A stretch of DNA of 46,070 bases from Flavobacterium gawalongense (GCF_007097265.1 NZ_VJZP01000033.1:1-46070), one strand, 5' to 3'; positions 36,613-46,070 are shown, counted from the stretch's first letter. Made by a program: numbers and translations. The notes: generated by a model from the letters alone, not told the origin.

Positions 36613-37134
36613 ATGGAAAATAAAACATTCACCATTTCTGTTTATTCAGAAAACAACGTTGGCTTATTAAACAGAATATCAGGAATATTCTTGAAACGTC
36701 ATATCAATATTTTAAGTTTAAATGTATCCGAATCAGAAATAGAAAATGTTTCCCGATTCATCATTGTAGTGGATACAACTGAAAAATGGGTACAAAATAT
36801 TGTAGGCCAAATCGAAAAACAAATCGAAGTAATCAAAGCCTTTTATCATGTGGATGAAGAAACTATTTTCTTGGAAAGTGCTTTGTTCAAAATAAATTCG
36901 AGTTTGTTATTTGACGAAAGACAAATACAAAATATCATCAAAGAAAGTCATTCGGAAATTGTTACCGTATCAAGAGACTTTTTTGTAATTTCAAAATCAG
37001 GAAGACGCTCTGAGATTGAAGAACTATATGGAAAATTAAAACCTTTCGGAATCATGCAGTTTGTACGTTCAGGAAGAATATCTGTTTCCAAAGAAAAAAT
37101 GGAAATATCAACGTTATTAGAAGAGCTTTCATAG
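36613..37134 (+). CDS. ilvN: Acetolactate synthase small (regulatory) subunit
   Basis: A 173-aa regulatory subunit. An N-terminal ACT domain starts FTISVYSENNVGLLNRISGI with the Gly-rich binding turn, giving valine feedback sensing. The C-terminal ACT-like half (about 85-165) includes EIVTVSRDFFVISKSGRRSE. It binds and activates IlvB. Four bases from ilvB, surely co-transcribed. Confidence 0.93.
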   Translation: MENKTFTISVYSENNVGLLNRISGIFLKRHINILSLNVSESEIENVSRFIIVVDTTEKWVQNIVGQIEKQIEVIKAFYHVDEETIFLESALFKINSSLLFDERQIQNIIKESHSEIVTVSRDFFVISKSGRRSEIEELYGKLKPFGIMQFVRSGRISVSKEKMEISTLLEELS

Positions 37135-37246
37135 AAAGTGTTCAGTTTTGAGTATTCAGTTTTGCAACATTAAATAAACCAGAATATTCAATTCTTTCAA
37201 TTTTTAAATTAATTATAAATTTCACATTCATTAAATATTAAAAAAA

Positions 37247-38716
37247 ATGGCAAATTATTTCAATTCATTACCACTTAGATTACAATTAGAACAATTAGGC
37301 GTTTGCGAATTCATGGATCAATCAGAATTTGCAAATGGTATAACAGCATTAGCAGGAAAAAAAGTAGTTATCGTAGGTTGTGGAGCTCAAGGTTTGAACC
37401 AAGGTTTGAACATGAGAGATTCAGGTTTAGATATTTCTTACGCATTGCGTGCAGAAGCAATTGCACAAAAAAGAGTTTCTTTTATGAATGCTGCTGATAA
37501 TGGTTTCAAAGTGGGAACTTATGAAGAATTAATTCCAACTGCTGATTTGGTTTGTAACCTTACACCAGATAAACAACATACTGCTGTAGTAACAGCAATC
37601 ATGCCTTTGATGAAAAATGGTTCAACATTAGCATATTCTCATGGTTTTAATATCGTAGAAGAAGGAATGCAAATTCGTAAAGACATCACTGTAATTATGT
37701 GTGCTCCTAAATGTCCAGGATCTGAGGTTCGTGAAGAATATAAAAGAGGTTTTGGTGTGCCAACATTAATCGCAGTTCACCCTGAAAACGATCCAAACGG
37801 AGAAGGTTTCGAACAAGCAAAAGCATATGCAGTTGCTACCGGTGGTCACAAAGCAGGAGTTTTGAACTCTTCATTTGTAGCCGAAGTTAAATCGGATTTG
37901 ATGGGAGAGCAAACCATTCTTTGTGGAATGTTACAAACAGGTTCTATTTTATGTTTCGACAAAATGGTTGAAAAAGGAATCGAGCCAGCTTATGCTTCAA
38001 AATTAATTCAATACGGTTGGGAAACTGTAACTGAAGCCTTGAAACATGGTGGAATTACAAATATGATGGATCGTCTTTCAAATCCTGCAAAAATTGAAGC
38101 ATATGAATTAGCTGAAGAATTAAAAGATATTATGCGTCCGTTGTTTCAAAAACATATGGATGATATTATCTCTGGTGAGTTTTCAAGAAATATGATGATT
38201 GACTGGGCTAATGATGATATCAATTTATTGACTTGGAGAGCTGCAACTGCAGAAACAAATTTTGAAAAAACAGCGCCAACAGCAGCTCATATTTCAGAAC
38301 AAGAATATTTTGATAATGGAGTTTTGATGATTGCCATGGTTAAAGCTGGTGTTGAATTGGCTTTCGAAACGATGACACAATCAGGAATTATTGAAGAATC
38401 TGCGTACTACGAATCTTTGCATGAATTGCCTTTGATTGCTAATACTGTAGCAAGAAAAAAATTATATGAAATGAACAGAATTATTTCTGACACAGCAGAA
38501 TACGGTTGTTATTTGTTTGATCATGCATGTAAGCCTTTATTGGTTGATTTTATGAAAACGGTAGACACAAACGTAATTGGTAAACCATTCTCGACTTCAA
38601 ACGGAGTAGATAATGCAGTACTTATTGCTGTAAATAATAGTATCCGTCAACATCCTATTGAAGAAGTAGGAGCTTGGTTAAGAGAATCAATGACAGCTAT
38701 GAAAAAAATAGGATAA
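37247..38716 (+). CDS. ilvC: Ketol-acid reductoisomerase, long (class II) form
   Basis: A 489-aa NADPH- and Mg-dependent enzyme isomerising and reducing acetolactate. The Rossmann motif [17 protein letters not shown] is at about 44-60, and ligand acids are seen in [15 protein letters not shown] and later EE-containing helices. The length of about 490 aa marks the class II, E. coli-like form with duplicated helical domain. Last gene of the ilv operon, followed by a long gene-free stretch with a terminator. Confidence 0.95.
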   Translation: MANYFNSLPLRLQLEQLGVCEFMDQSEFANGITALAGKKVVIVGCGAQGLNQGLNMRDSGLDISYALRAEAIAQKRVSFMNAADNGFKVGTYEELIPTADLVCNLTPDKQHTAVVTAIMPLMKNGSTLAYSHGFNIVEEGMQIRKDITVIMCAPKCPGSEVREEYKRGFGVPTLIAVHPENDPNGEGFEQAKAYAVATGGHKAGVLNSSFVAEVKSDLMGEQTILCGMLQTGSILCFDKMVEKGIEPAYASKLIQYGWETVTEALKHGGITNMMDRLSNPAKIEAYELAEELKDIMRPLFQKHMDDIISGEFSRNMMIDWANDDINLLTWRAATAETNFEKTAPTAAHISEQEYFDNGVLMIAMVKAGVELAFETMTQSGIIEESAYYESLHELPLIANTVARKKLYEMNRIISDTAEYGCYLFDHACKPLLVDFMKTVDTNVIGKPFSTSNGVDNAVLIAVNNSIRQHPIEEVGAWLRESMTAMKKIG

Positions 38717-39018
38717 TAAAAATTAGGAATTACCACACATGAGGAGGGTGTGCTGGGATTTGCATTATATCATTTGAATCCATAATATTTTGAATTAGTA
38801 AGCACTTATTAAAAGAGAAAGAGGTAAAATGCATATTACGTTCACTTAACTTAAAACGAGCTGAGAGTTAAGTGAAGTAATTCCTTATATTTAAAAATAA
38901 ATTTGTTACTATCTTTTTAATATTGAAAATATATTTTAAGATGTTCCTAATTGAAGTTGTAATAAAGCACTTTTTTATTGCAAAAATTATTTGTTGTTAA
39001 ATTTTGTTGAGATAAAAG
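38717..39018 (+). other. Long ilvC 3' region, possible small RNA
   Basis: No gene is seen. TTCACTTAACT (38841-38851) and AGTTAAGTGAA (38866-38876) form a perfect 11-bp stem with a 14-nt loop and no T-tract. About 300 bases after ilvC a strong terminator follows. A long 3' untranslated region or an independent small RNA ending at that terminator would fit. Confidence 0.35.
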
Positions 39019-39048
39019 GCGGGGTAGGAAATCTATCTCGCTTTTTTT
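39019..39048 (+). terminator. Intrinsic terminator downstream of ilvC
   Basis: GCGGGGTAG (39019-39027) pairs with CTATCTCGC (39033-39041) as nine RNA base pairs, two of them G-U, with a 5-nt loop, followed by seven T (39042-39048). Confidence 0.75.
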
Positions 39049-39204
39049 GTTTTTATCATAATTTCAAAAAATACTGAAAAACGAACAAATTGTCATTAAA
39101 AAGTTATTTTTTTTATTTAATATTTAAATTTCTATAGGAATTTATAATTTAAATAATTTTAAGAATAGCTTGAGATTTAATACTTTTATAAAAAATTAAA
39201 AAAC

Positions 39205-41112
39205 ATGAGCTACTATAAAATTGATAATTTAGAACAATATTTTAAACATTATAATAAATCAGTTCGTGAGCCCAGAAAATTTTGGGGTAAAATAGCAGAA
39301 GAAAATTTCACTTGGTACCAACAATGGGATAAAGTTGTCGATTTTAATATGGCTGAAGCCGAAGTAAAATGGTTTACTGAAGCTAAAGTAAATATGACTA
39401 AAAACTGTATCGATAGACATCTTGCTAAAAGAGGTGAAAAAACGGCTATTATTTTTGAACCGAATGATCCAACAGAAACTGCATTACATATAACATATAA
39501 TGAATTGCACCAACGTGTTTGCAAAATGGCAAACGTATTGCGCGAACAAGGCATAAAAAAAGGAGATCGTGTTTGTATTTATTTACCAATGATTCCTGAA
39601 TTGGCTATTACAACTTTGGCTTGTGCGAGAATCGGTGCGATACATTCAGTTGTTTTTGCTGGATTTTCGTCTTCTGCTGTGGCAACAAGAATAAATGACA
39701 GTGAATGCAAAATGGTTATTACTTCAGATGGTGGTTACAGAGGAAATAAAACCATTGATTTAAAAGGGATAATTGACGAGGCATTGTTAAGCTGTCCAAG
39801 TGTTTCAACTGTCTTGGTTGTAAAAAGAACTAACACTTCGGTAAACATGAAAGAAGGTCGTGACCAATGGTTGCAACCTCTTTTAGAAGCAGCATCGGAT
39901 AATAATGTAGCTGAAATTATGGATGCTGAAGATCCATTGTTTATTCTTTACACTTCAGGTTCCACTGGAAAACCTAAAGGAATGGTACATACCACTGCAG
40001 GTTACATGGTGTACACTGCTTATACTTTTAAGAATGTATTCAATTATGAAGAAAATGATATTTTTTGGTGTACCGCTGATATTGGTTGGATAACGGGACA
40101 TTCCTATACACTTTATGGTCCATTATTGAATGGCGCTACTACGGTTATTTTTGAAGGAGTTCCTTCTTATCCTGATTTCAGTCGTTTTTGGGAAATAATA
40201 GAAAAGCACAAAGTCACTCAATTTTATACGGCACCAACGGCTATTCGTTCCTTGGCAAAAGAGAGTTTAGAATATGTACAAAAATTCCCTTTAAAATCAT
40301 TAAAAGTAATCGGTTCAGTAGGGGAGCCAATCAATGAAGAAGCTTGGCACTGGTATAATGACCATGTTGGAGATAAAAGATGTCCCGTTGTGGATACGTG
40401 GTGGCAAACGGAAACAGGTGGAATTATGATTTCTCCAATCGCATTTGTTACCCCAACAAAACCAACCTATGCTACTTTACCATTACCTGGAATTCAACCC
40501 GTATTGATGGATGAAAAACGAAATGAAATAGAAGGCAATCAAGTAGTAGGTAGTTTATGTATCAAATTCCCATGGCCTGGAATAGCGAGAACCATTTGGG
40601 GAGATCATCAACGGTATAAAGATACTTATTTTTCTACCTTTCCAGGCAAATATTTCACTGGTGACGGTGCTCTACGTGATGAAGTAGGGTATTACAGAAT
40701 TACAGGTCGTGTAGATGATGTGGTTATCGTTTCGGGACATAATTTAGGAACAGCGCCTATTGAAGATGCGATTAATGAGCATCCGGCAGTTGCTGAGTCA
40801 GCAATTGTTGGATTTCCTCATGATATCAAAGGAAATGCATTATACGGTTTTGTAATTCTAAAAGAAACGGGAGAAACTAGAAATAAAGAAAATCTTATCA
40901 AAGAAATAAATCAACACATAACGGATCACATTGGTCCAATTGCTAAACTGGATAAAATTCAATTTGTTTCCGGTTTGCCAAAAACACGTTCCGGAAAAAT
41001 TATGCGTAGGATTCTTCGCAAAATTGCCGAAGGTGATTATTCTAATTTTGGTGATATTTCAACTTTATTGAATCCTGAGGTTGTAGAGGAAATAAAAGGA
41101 GGAAAATTGTAA
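39205..41112 (+). CDS. acs: Acetyl-CoA synthetase
   Basis: A 635-aa AMP-forming enzyme activating acetate to acetyl-CoA. Seen: the P-loop-like ILYTSGSTGKPKGMVHTT, the DTWWQTETGG motif, YFTGDGALRDEVGYYRITGR, and the C-terminal lysine segment KTRSGKIMRRILRKIA, the usual acetylation site. Length is typical. It is a single gene with its own terminator. Confidence 0.93.
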   Translation: MSYYKIDNLEQYFKHYNKSVREPRKFWGKIAEENFTWYQQWDKVVDFNMAEAEVKWFTEAKVNMTKNCIDRHLAKRGEKTAIIFEPNDPTETALHITYNELHQRVCKMANVLREQGIKKGDRVCIYLPMIPELAITTLACARIGAIHSVVFAGFSSSAVATRINDSECKMVITSDGGYRGNKTIDLKGIIDEALLSCPSVSTVLVVKRTNTSVNMKEGRDQWLQPLLEAASDNNVAEIMDAEDPLFILYTSGSTGKPKGMVHTTAGYMVYTAYTFKNVFNYEENDIFWCTADIGWITGHSYTLYGPLLNGATTVIFEGVPSYPDFSRFWEIIEKHKVTQFYTAPTAIRSLAKESLEYVQKFPLKSLKVIGSVGEPINEEAWHWYNDHVGDKRCPVVDTWWQTETGGIMISPIAFVTPTKPTYATLPLPGIQPVLMDEKRNEIEGNQVVGSLCIKFPWPGIARTIWGDHQRYKDTYFSTFPGKYFTGDGALRDEVGYYRITGRVDDVVIVSGHNLGTAPIEDAINEHPAVAESAIVGFPHDIKGNALYGFVILKETGETRNKENLIKEINQHITDHIGPIAKLDKIQFVSGLPKTRSGKIMRRILRKIAEGDYSNFGDISTLLNPEVVEEIKGGKL

Positions 41113-41119
41113 ATTAATT

Positions 41120-41149
41120 AAAAGCTGTTTGTAATAAAACAGCTTTTTT
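41120..41149 (+). terminator. Intrinsic terminator of acs
   Basis: AAAAGCTGTTT and AAACAGCTTTT form a perfect stem around GTAATA, followed by T residues. It begins about 8 bases after the acs stop codon. Confidence 0.9.
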
Positions 41150-41294
41150 TGAATTATACTTTTTGAGAAACTCTAAAAATAATTTTAAAAGAAAAAATCA
41201 CTTTTATTAGACAACAAAAAATCAATTAATTATGTAAGTTTTATATTAAATAATATAGCTACATTCTGAAACAAATACCTAAATTTACTTCTCT

Positions 41295-42425
41295 ATGAAA
41301 AATAAGGAAGTCTTAATTATTGGTGGCGGTTTAGCAGGTTTGACTGCAGCAATTCATTTATCCAAAGTTGGATTTCAAATTACCGTTGTAGAAAAAAATG
41401 AATTTCCAAAACATAAAGTTTGTGGCGAATATATTTCTAATGAAGTTTTGCCTTATCTCAATTGGCTCGATTTGAAAATAACTGATTTATGTCCTACAGC
41501 TATTACAAAACTTGAATTTTCAACAGTCAGCGGAAAGAAAATTAAGAGTATTTTACCTCTCGGTGGATTTGGAATTAGTCGCTATACTCTAGATGAACAC
41601 TTATGCACTAAAGCAATTGCAAATGGTTGTAAAATCATTCCGGATACAGTAGAAACAATTGTTTTTGAGAATGAAATATTTACCGTAACTACTTTAAATA
41701 AAGCCATTTTAAAATCTGAAATTGTGATAGGATCCTTTGGTAAACGTTCTACTATTGATCAAAAACTAAATCGTAATTTTATTCAGAAGAAATCACCATG
41801 GTTGGCTGTCAAAGCTCATTATTCAGGAGATTTCCCTAGTGATTTGGTTGGATTGTATAACTTTAAAGGCGGTTATTGTGGTGTTTCAAAAGTAGAAAAT
41901 GATGTAATTAATATTTGTTATTTAGCAGATTACGAAACCTTCAAACAGTTTAAAAATGTTGATGAATATCAAAATAACGTTGTTTATCAAAACCCACATT
42001 TAAAAACAATTTTTGAAAAAAGTAACTTGCTTTTCGAGAAACCATTAACAATCAGTCAAATTTCTTTCGAAAAAAAACAAGCTGTTGAGAATCATATTTT
42101 AATGATTGGAGATACAGCCGGATTAATCCATCCTTTGTGTGGTAATGGCATGGCAATGGCAATTCATAGTGCTAAAATTGTTTCTGAATTATTGGAGAAA
42201 TATTGCAATAACGAAATCAAATCCAGAAACGAATTAGAAGAAAAATACACTCAAGAATGGAGTTTTAATTTTAGTAAAAGATTGGGAATGGGAAGATTTT
42301 TATCAACTCTTTTGCAAAAGAAAAAACTATCAGGAGCATTGACGTATATATTAATTATATTTCCGTTTTTATTGTCGAAAATTATTAAAAAAACGCACGG
42401 AACCCCCATAATTTTAAACTCATAG
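41295..42425 (+). CDS. FAD-dependent oxidoreductase, geranylgeranyl-reductase-like
   Basis: A 376-aa flavoprotein. The N-terminal FAD dinucleotide motif IIGGGLAGLTAAIHLSKVGF is at residues 6-25, followed by KHKVCGEYIS. The second FAD motif GDTAGLIHPLCGNGMAMAIH lies near 270-290. This is the pattern of the geranylgeranyl reductase / aromatic-ring hydroxylase group. First gene of the type III PKS cluster, so it probably hydroxylates or oxidises the polyketide ring. The methyltransferase ATG follows its stop codon directly. Confidence 0.8.
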   Translation: MKNKEVLIIGGGLAGLTAAIHLSKVGFQITVVEKNEFPKHKVCGEYISNEVLPYLNWLDLKITDLCPTAITKLEFSTVSGKKIKSILPLGGFGISRYTLDEHLCTKAIANGCKIIPDTVETIVFENEIFTVTTLNKAILKSEIVIGSFGKRSTIDQKLNRNFIQKKSPWLAVKAHYSGDFPSDLVGLYNFKGGYCGVSKVENDVINICYLADYETFKQFKNVDEYQNNVVYQNPHLKTIFEKSNLLFEKPLTISQISFEKKQAVENHILMIGDTAGLIHPLCGNGMAMAIHSAKIVSELLEKYCNNEIKSRNELEEKYTQEWSFNFSKRLGMGRFLSTLLQKKKLSGALTYILIIFPFLLSKIIKKTHGTPIILNS

Positions 42426-43139
42426 ATGTTTATAAATACAAAATATAGAACTGATGAACCTGAAACTATGGACGATTTTACCATGGAAGGAGAAATCTTA
42501 CGTGATGCGTTAGATAAAATAGCCAAAATCAATCAGCTTTTAGGTGGAAACCTGTTAACTTTACGAGGCGTTCAGGATTTGATTAAGGATATTCCAAAAT
42601 CAAATGAAATTAGTATTGTAGATGTAGGTTGTGGCAATGGCGATATGTTGCGAACATTGGCGGATTTTGGATTAAAAAATAATCTAAAATTTCAATTAAT
42701 TGGTATAGATGCTAATAATTTTACGATCAACCATGCGCGAAAATTATCTAAAAAATATTCTAATATATCGTACCAATGTGAAGATATATTTGATAAACCT
42801 TTTGGAGAATTAAAATACGATATCATTCTGTGTACTTTGACATTACATCATTTTAAAGACAATGAAATTATTTATTTATTAAATGTATTTAATACCAATT
42901 CGAATATTGGAATTGTTATAAATGACTTGCAAAGAAGTGCTGTTGCTTATCGGTTGTTTCAGGCATTATGTTTTGTTTTTAGATTAAATGATATGTCACG
43001 GGAAGATGGATTAATTTCAATTTTACGAGGTTTTAAAAAAGAAGAACTAGTTAGTTTTTCAGAAAAATTAAATTTTAGCAACTATAAAATTCATTGGAAA
43101 TGGGCGTTTCGCTATCAGTGGATAATTTCGAAAATATGA
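42426..43139 (+). CDS. Class I SAM-dependent methyltransferase
   Basis: A 237-aa methyltransferase. The SAM-binding motif I is VDVGCGNGDMLRTLA (about 62-76), with motif II near LIGIDANNF and motif post-II in the DIILCTLTLHHF strand. It probably methylates the oxygen or ring carbon of the polyketide. The last bases overlap the type III PKS start (ATGA), giving coupled translation. Length is normal for this family. Confidence 0.8.
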   Translation: MFINTKYRTDEPETMDDFTMEGEILRDALDKIAKINQLLGGNLLTLRGVQDLIKDIPKSNEISIVDVGCGNGDMLRTLADFGLKNNLKFQLIGIDANNFTINHARKLSKKYSNISYQCEDIFDKPFGELKYDIILCTLTLHHFKDNEIIYLLNVFNTNSNIGIVINDLQRSAVAYRLFQALCFVFRLNDMSREDGLISILRGFKKEELVSFSEKLNFSNYKIHWKWAFRYQWIISKI

Positions 43140-44188
43140 GTGTAAAAATAAAAACCGTTACAAAACAATTACCAAAATACTCCAGAACAACGGAAGAAAT
43201 TATTCCATTTTTGGATGCTTGGTTAGTAGGACAAGAAGAACGTTTCATCAGGAAAGTAAAAAAAATATTTGAAGGTGCTGCTGTCGATAAGCGATACTCA
43301 ATTATGGATCCAATTGCCGTTTTTACGAAAACTTCTTTTGAAGAAAGAAATAATATTTATGTTCGTGAAGTTATTGATTTAGGCGAAAAAGTATTAGAAA
43401 AAGCTTTAAAGAAAGCCAATTGGAATCCTGAAGATTTAGACTATATTATTACGGTGAGTTGTACTGGAATTATGATTCCGTCTTTAGATGCATATTTGAT
43501 TAATAAATTGAAATTACGTCAGGATATCGTACGGCTTCCAGTAACTGAAATGGGTTGTGTAGCTGGAATTTCAGGAATAATTTATGCCAAAAATTTCCTG
43601 CAGGCTAATCCTGGAAAACGGGCTGCGGTAATCGCGGTTGAAAGTCCAACAGCAACATTTCAATTAGATGATTTTTCAATGGCTAATATTGTAAGCGCAG
43701 CTATTTTTGGCGACGGTGCGGCTTGTGTTTTGCTTTCTTCCCATCAAGATGAGGAAGGTCCTGAAATTCTGGCCGAAGAAATGTATCATTTTTATGATAA
43801 CATTCAGATGATGGGTTTTAAACTCACAAACTCAGGTTTACAAATGGTATTGGATATTGAAGTTCCTGAAACTATCGCATCGCATTTTCCTGATATTATT
43901 CATCCATTTTTAGAGAAGAATAATCTAACAATTGATACAATCGATCATTTAATTTTTCATCCAGGCGGAAAAAAAATTGTTCAAACAGTGGAAACTTTAT
44001 TTTCTGATTTAGAAAAAAACATTGATGACACAAAAGAAGTTTTACGATTGTATGGAAATATGTCAAGTGCCACTGTTTTGTATGTTTTAGAACGAATTAT
44101 GGACAGTAAACCCAAAAAAGGAGAAAAAGGATTAATGTTGAGCTTTGGTCCGGGATTTTCAGCACAACGGGTTTTGTTACAGTTTTAG
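43136..44188 (+). CDS. Type III polyketide synthase (chalcone/stilbene-synthase-like)
   Basis: A 350-aa homodimeric PKS making alkylresorcinols, pyrones or similar from acyl-CoA and malonyl-CoA. The catalytic triad is visible: C141 in EMGCVAGISG, H275 in IFHPGGKKIV and N308 in YGNMSSATVL. I chose ATG 43136 (MSVKIKTV) because it overlaps the preceding stop as ATGA; the earlier ATG at 43094 adds 14 residues. Starter unit and product cannot be read from sequence. In Flavobacteria such genes sit with methyltransferase, flavoprotein and fatty-acid-type genes, as here. Confidence 0.92.
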   Translation: MSVKIKTVTKQLPKYSRTTEEIIPFLDAWLVGQEERFIRKVKKIFEGAAVDKRYSIMDPIAVFTKTSFEERNNIYVREVIDLGEKVLEKALKKANWNPEDLDYIITVSCTGIMIPSLDAYLINKLKLRQDIVRLPVTEMGCVAGISGIIYAKNFLQANPGKRAAVIAVESPTATFQLDDFSMANIVSAAIFGDGAACVLLSSHQDEEGPEILAEEMYHFYDNIQMMGFKLTNSGLQMVLDIEVPETIASHFPDIIHPFLEKNNLTIDTIDHLIFHPGGKKIVQTVETLFSDLEKNIDDTKEVLRLYGNMSSATVLYVLERIMDSKPKKGEKGLMLSFGPGFSAQRVLLQF

Positions 44189-44213
44189 CCCCCTAACCCC
44201 CAAATGGGGGAAG
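44189..44213. repeat. C-rich palindromic repeat, copy B2
   Basis: CCCCCTAACCCCC followed by AAATGGGGGAAG, starting directly after the type III PKS stop codon. It is related to 34783-34806. Confidence 0.75.
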
Positions 44214-44220
44214 AAAAACT

Positions 44221-44694
44221 ATGAGAAAAGAAGAAATTATATCAAAATTACCGTATTCAAAACCATTTTTATTTGTGGACGAAATAGTCCAAATCGATGA
44301 AAATGGGGTGGAAGGGAATTATACCTTTGATGAAAACCATGATTTTTACAAAGGGCATTTTAAAGAATGTCCCGTTACGCCCGGAGTCATTTTAACTGAA
44401 GTTATGGCACAAATTGGGTTAGTTTGTTTGGGGATTTTTTTATTAAATGATACATTAAATAAAACTGCTTCAATTGCTTTAACATCAACTGAAATAGATT
44501 TTTTAAAACCTGTTTTTCCAAATGAAAAAGTAATAGTAATTTCAGAAAAAATATATTTTAGATTTGGAAAATTAAAATGTAAAGTGAAAATGATAAATGA
44601 AAAAGGAGAAATGGTTTGTACAGGAACAATAGCAGGAATGATCCTCACCCCAACCCTCTCCAAAGGAGATGGAGCCAAAACCGGATTAAAATAA
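44221..44694 (+). CDS. 3-hydroxyacyl-ACP dehydratase (FabZ-like hotdog)
   Basis: A 157-aa hotdog-fold protein. The active-site segment YKGHFKECPVTPGVILTEVM carries the FabZ-type His in GHF and the acidic residue in the helix. It dehydrates 3-hydroxyacyl-ACP. The last about 17 residues (ILTPTLSKGDGAKTGLK) are translated from palindromic repeat copy A3, so this tail is repeat-derived. It is placed between the type III PKS and ketoacyl synthase, suggesting a cluster-specific fatty-acyl starter. Confidence 0.85.
   Translation: MRKEEIISKLPYSKPFLFVDEIVQIDENGVEGNYTFDENHDFYKGHFKECPVTPGVILTEVMAQIGLVCLGIFLLNDTLNKTASIALTSTEIDFLKPVFPNEKVIVISEKIYFRFGKLKCKVKMINEKGEMVCTGTIAGMILTPTLSKGDGAKTGLK
44643..44684. 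repeat. C-rich palindromic repeat, copy A3, inside a coding end
   Basis: Same element as 24954-24995, with one base changed in the second arm (GGAGATGG). It lies within the last codons of the dehydratase gene, so it supplies the C-terminal tail and is close to its stop codon. Confidence 0.85.
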
Positions 44695-44728
44695 TCTGTT
44701 GAAATTGTCATTAAAATTTAAATTGTAA

Positions 44729-46048
44729 ATGGAAAAACGTGTCGTAATTACAGGACTTGGTGTTGTTGCTCCAAATGGAGTTGGACTTGATACTTTTACT
44801 TATGCCATAAAAAATGGAATTTCGGGAATCAAACATGATTCAGAATTAGAAAGACTGCAATTTTCTTGTCAGATTGCTGGAAAACCTGAAATTTCCACTG
44901 AATTAGCATTGCAGTATTTTTCGGAATTAGAGTTAAGAAATTTCAATTCAACGGGAATTTTATATGGTGTAATTGCAGGAATTGATGCTTGGAAAGATGC
45001 GGGTTTATCATTAGAAATTAATGAAGAACCGGATTGGGATAGCGGAACTATTTTTGGAACAGGAACTTCCGGGATTGATAAATTTCGAGAAAGTATTTAT
45101 AAAATAGATGATTTTCAAACCCGAAGATTAGGAAGTACAGCCGTGGCACAAACTATGAATAGTGGTGTGAGTGCTTATTTAGGAGGGAAATTAGGATTAG
45201 GAAATCAAGTCACTACCAATTCTTCGGCATGCACGACAGGAACTGAAAGTATTTTGATGGCGTATGAGCGTATAAAATCAGGGCAGGCAAAACGCATTTT
45301 AGCCGGAAGTACGAGTGATTCCGGTCCTTATATTTGGGGTGGATTTGATGCTATGAAAGTCTGCACATTCAAACATAATAAAAATCCTGAACAAGGCTCA
45401 AGGCCTATGAGTGCGAGCGCTTCTGGATTTGTTCCGGGAAGTGGAGCAGGGGCTTTAGTCTTGGAAGATTTAGAAAGTGCATTAGCAAGAGGTGCTAAAA
45501 TCTACGCAGAAGTTTTAGGTGGAAATGTAAATTCTGGTGGGCAACGCGGATTAGGGACTATGACAGCTCCAAATCCGACAGCCGTTCAAAAATGCATTAA
45601 AAATGCTATTGAAAATGCTGGAATTTCAGCCAATGATATTGATGCTATAAACGGACATTTGACAGCCACATCAAAAGATAGTTTGGAGATTAAGAATTGG
45701 AGTGAAGCTTTGGACAGAAAAGGAAAAGAATTTCCCTATATTAACTCCTTAAAATCAATGGTAGGACACTGCTTGTCAGGAGCAGGGAGTATAGAAAGTG
45801 TGGCCTCAGTGTTGCAATTGCATGAAGGATTTGTTTTCCCGAATATCAATTGTGAAGATTTAAACCCTGAAATTACCGCTCTAATTGACGAGTCAAGAAT
45901 TCCAAGACAATTGATTGAAAAAGAATTGAATATCATTGCAAAAGCAAGTTTTGGTTTTGGGGATGTGAATGGATGTGTGATTTTAAAAAAAATATATAGG
46001 TATAGGCGTTTAGGTCGCAATTTATTATTTTTGCCTGATGGCAGATAG
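44729..46048 (+). CDS. Beta-ketoacyl-ACP synthase II-like (FabF-type)
   Basis: A 439-aa condensing enzyme. The catalytic triad is C168 (NSSACTTGTES), H310 (INGHLTATS) and H347 (SMVGHCLSGAGS), as in FabF. It elongates acyl-ACP with malonyl-ACP. Residues 423-439 are read from the 76-bp terminal repeat (YRYRRLGRNLLFLPDGR), so the natural C-terminus is probably changed or the end is an assembly junction; the fold itself ends just before, at the expected FGFGDVNGCVILKK. With the dehydratase it likely makes a starter for the type III PKS. Confidence 0.85.
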   Translation: MEKRVVITGLGVVAPNGVGLDTFTYAIKNGISGIKHDSELERLQFSCQIAGKPEISTELALQYFSELELRNFNSTGILYGVIAGIDAWKDAGLSLEINEEPDWDSGTIFGTGTSGIDKFRESIYKIDDFQTRRLGSTAVAQTMNSGVSAYLGGKLGLGNQVTTNSSACTTGTESILMAYERIKSGQAKRILAGSTSDSGPYIWGGFDAMKVCTFKHNKNPEQGSRPMSASASGFVPGSGAGALVLEDLESALARGAKIYAEVLGGNVNSGGQRGLGTMTAPNPTAVQKCIKNAIENAGISANDIDAINGHLTATSKDSLEIKNWSEALDRKGKEFPYINSLKSMVGHCLSGAGSIESVASVLQLHEGFVFPNINCEDLNPEITALIDESRIPRQLIEKELNIIAKASFGFGDVNGCVILKKIYRYRRLGRNLLFLPDGR

Positions 46049-46070
46049 AAATATTTTTAGAGGAGTGAAT
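45995..46070. repeat. Right copy of 76-bp terminal inverted repeat
   Basis: The exact reverse complement of bases 1-76. It overlaps the last 17 codons of the ketoacyl synthase gene, whose stop codon TAG lies inside it. See the left copy for interpretation. Confidence 0.9.

Overview
The window is AT-rich and looks like a Flavobacterium-type Bacteroidetes chromosome. The evidence is protein relatedness read by eye, TAnnTTTG promoter boxes, near-absence of Shine-Dalgarno sequences, and C-rich palindromic repeats typical of that genus. No database search was possible, so family names come from motif recognition. The first and last 76 bases are exact reverse complements of each other, so the window probably runs from one copy of a dispersed repeat to another, or is a contig cut at that repeat.

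Left region (1-10860), accessory DNA. It holds an overlapping AbiE-type (type IV) toxin-antitoxin pair with a four-half-site operator. A three-gene Qat defence operon follows (KAP ATPase, QatB, QueC-like QatC) with no TatD-type qatD behind it. Next is a gene-free 1.5 kb stretch (6394-7871) packed with consecutive long imperfect palindromes. Then comes a poorly known module: DUF6943 and a 59-aa protein on the plus strand, converging on a tightly coupled minus-strand operon of a 252-aa 'MARQKG' protein, a DUF5675 protein with L,D-transpeptidase-like His/Cys spacing, and two tiny membrane proteins. A small regulator-like gene lies divergently upstream. The region ends at 10839-10860 in what looks like the 3' end of a tRNA gene followed directly by a terminator, which suggests an island integrated in a tRNA gene.

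Middle region (10861-30332), chromosomal backbone. A NtrY/NtrC-like two-component pair is divergent from a MacA-MacB-TolC-like efflux operon. Their shared intergenic region carries two tandem palindromes and a sigma-54-like element. The operon includes a second MacB-type permease reduced by an in-frame deletion to 140 codons. After it come minus-strand housekeeping genes: transglutaminase-like, PBP2-like, GNAT, SDR, VOC, nucleoside phosphorylase, SUI1 and 2OG-Fe(II) oxygenase. A fused alpha/beta 2-oxoacid dehydrogenase E1 and a Flavobacteria-type helical-repeat protein complete this part.

Right region (30481-46048), metabolism. leuA-leuB is followed by ilvD-ilvB-ilvN-ilvC, the branched-chain amino acid pathway. 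Between leuB and ilvD is a complete-looking attenuator: promoter, a 24-codon leader peptide with 11 Ile/Val/Leu codons, then an intrinsic terminator 31 bases before ilvD. Acetyl-CoA synthetase follows. The window closes with the start of a type III polyketide synthase cluster: FAD oxidoreductase, methyltransferase, type III PKS, hotdog dehydratase and ketoacyl synthase.
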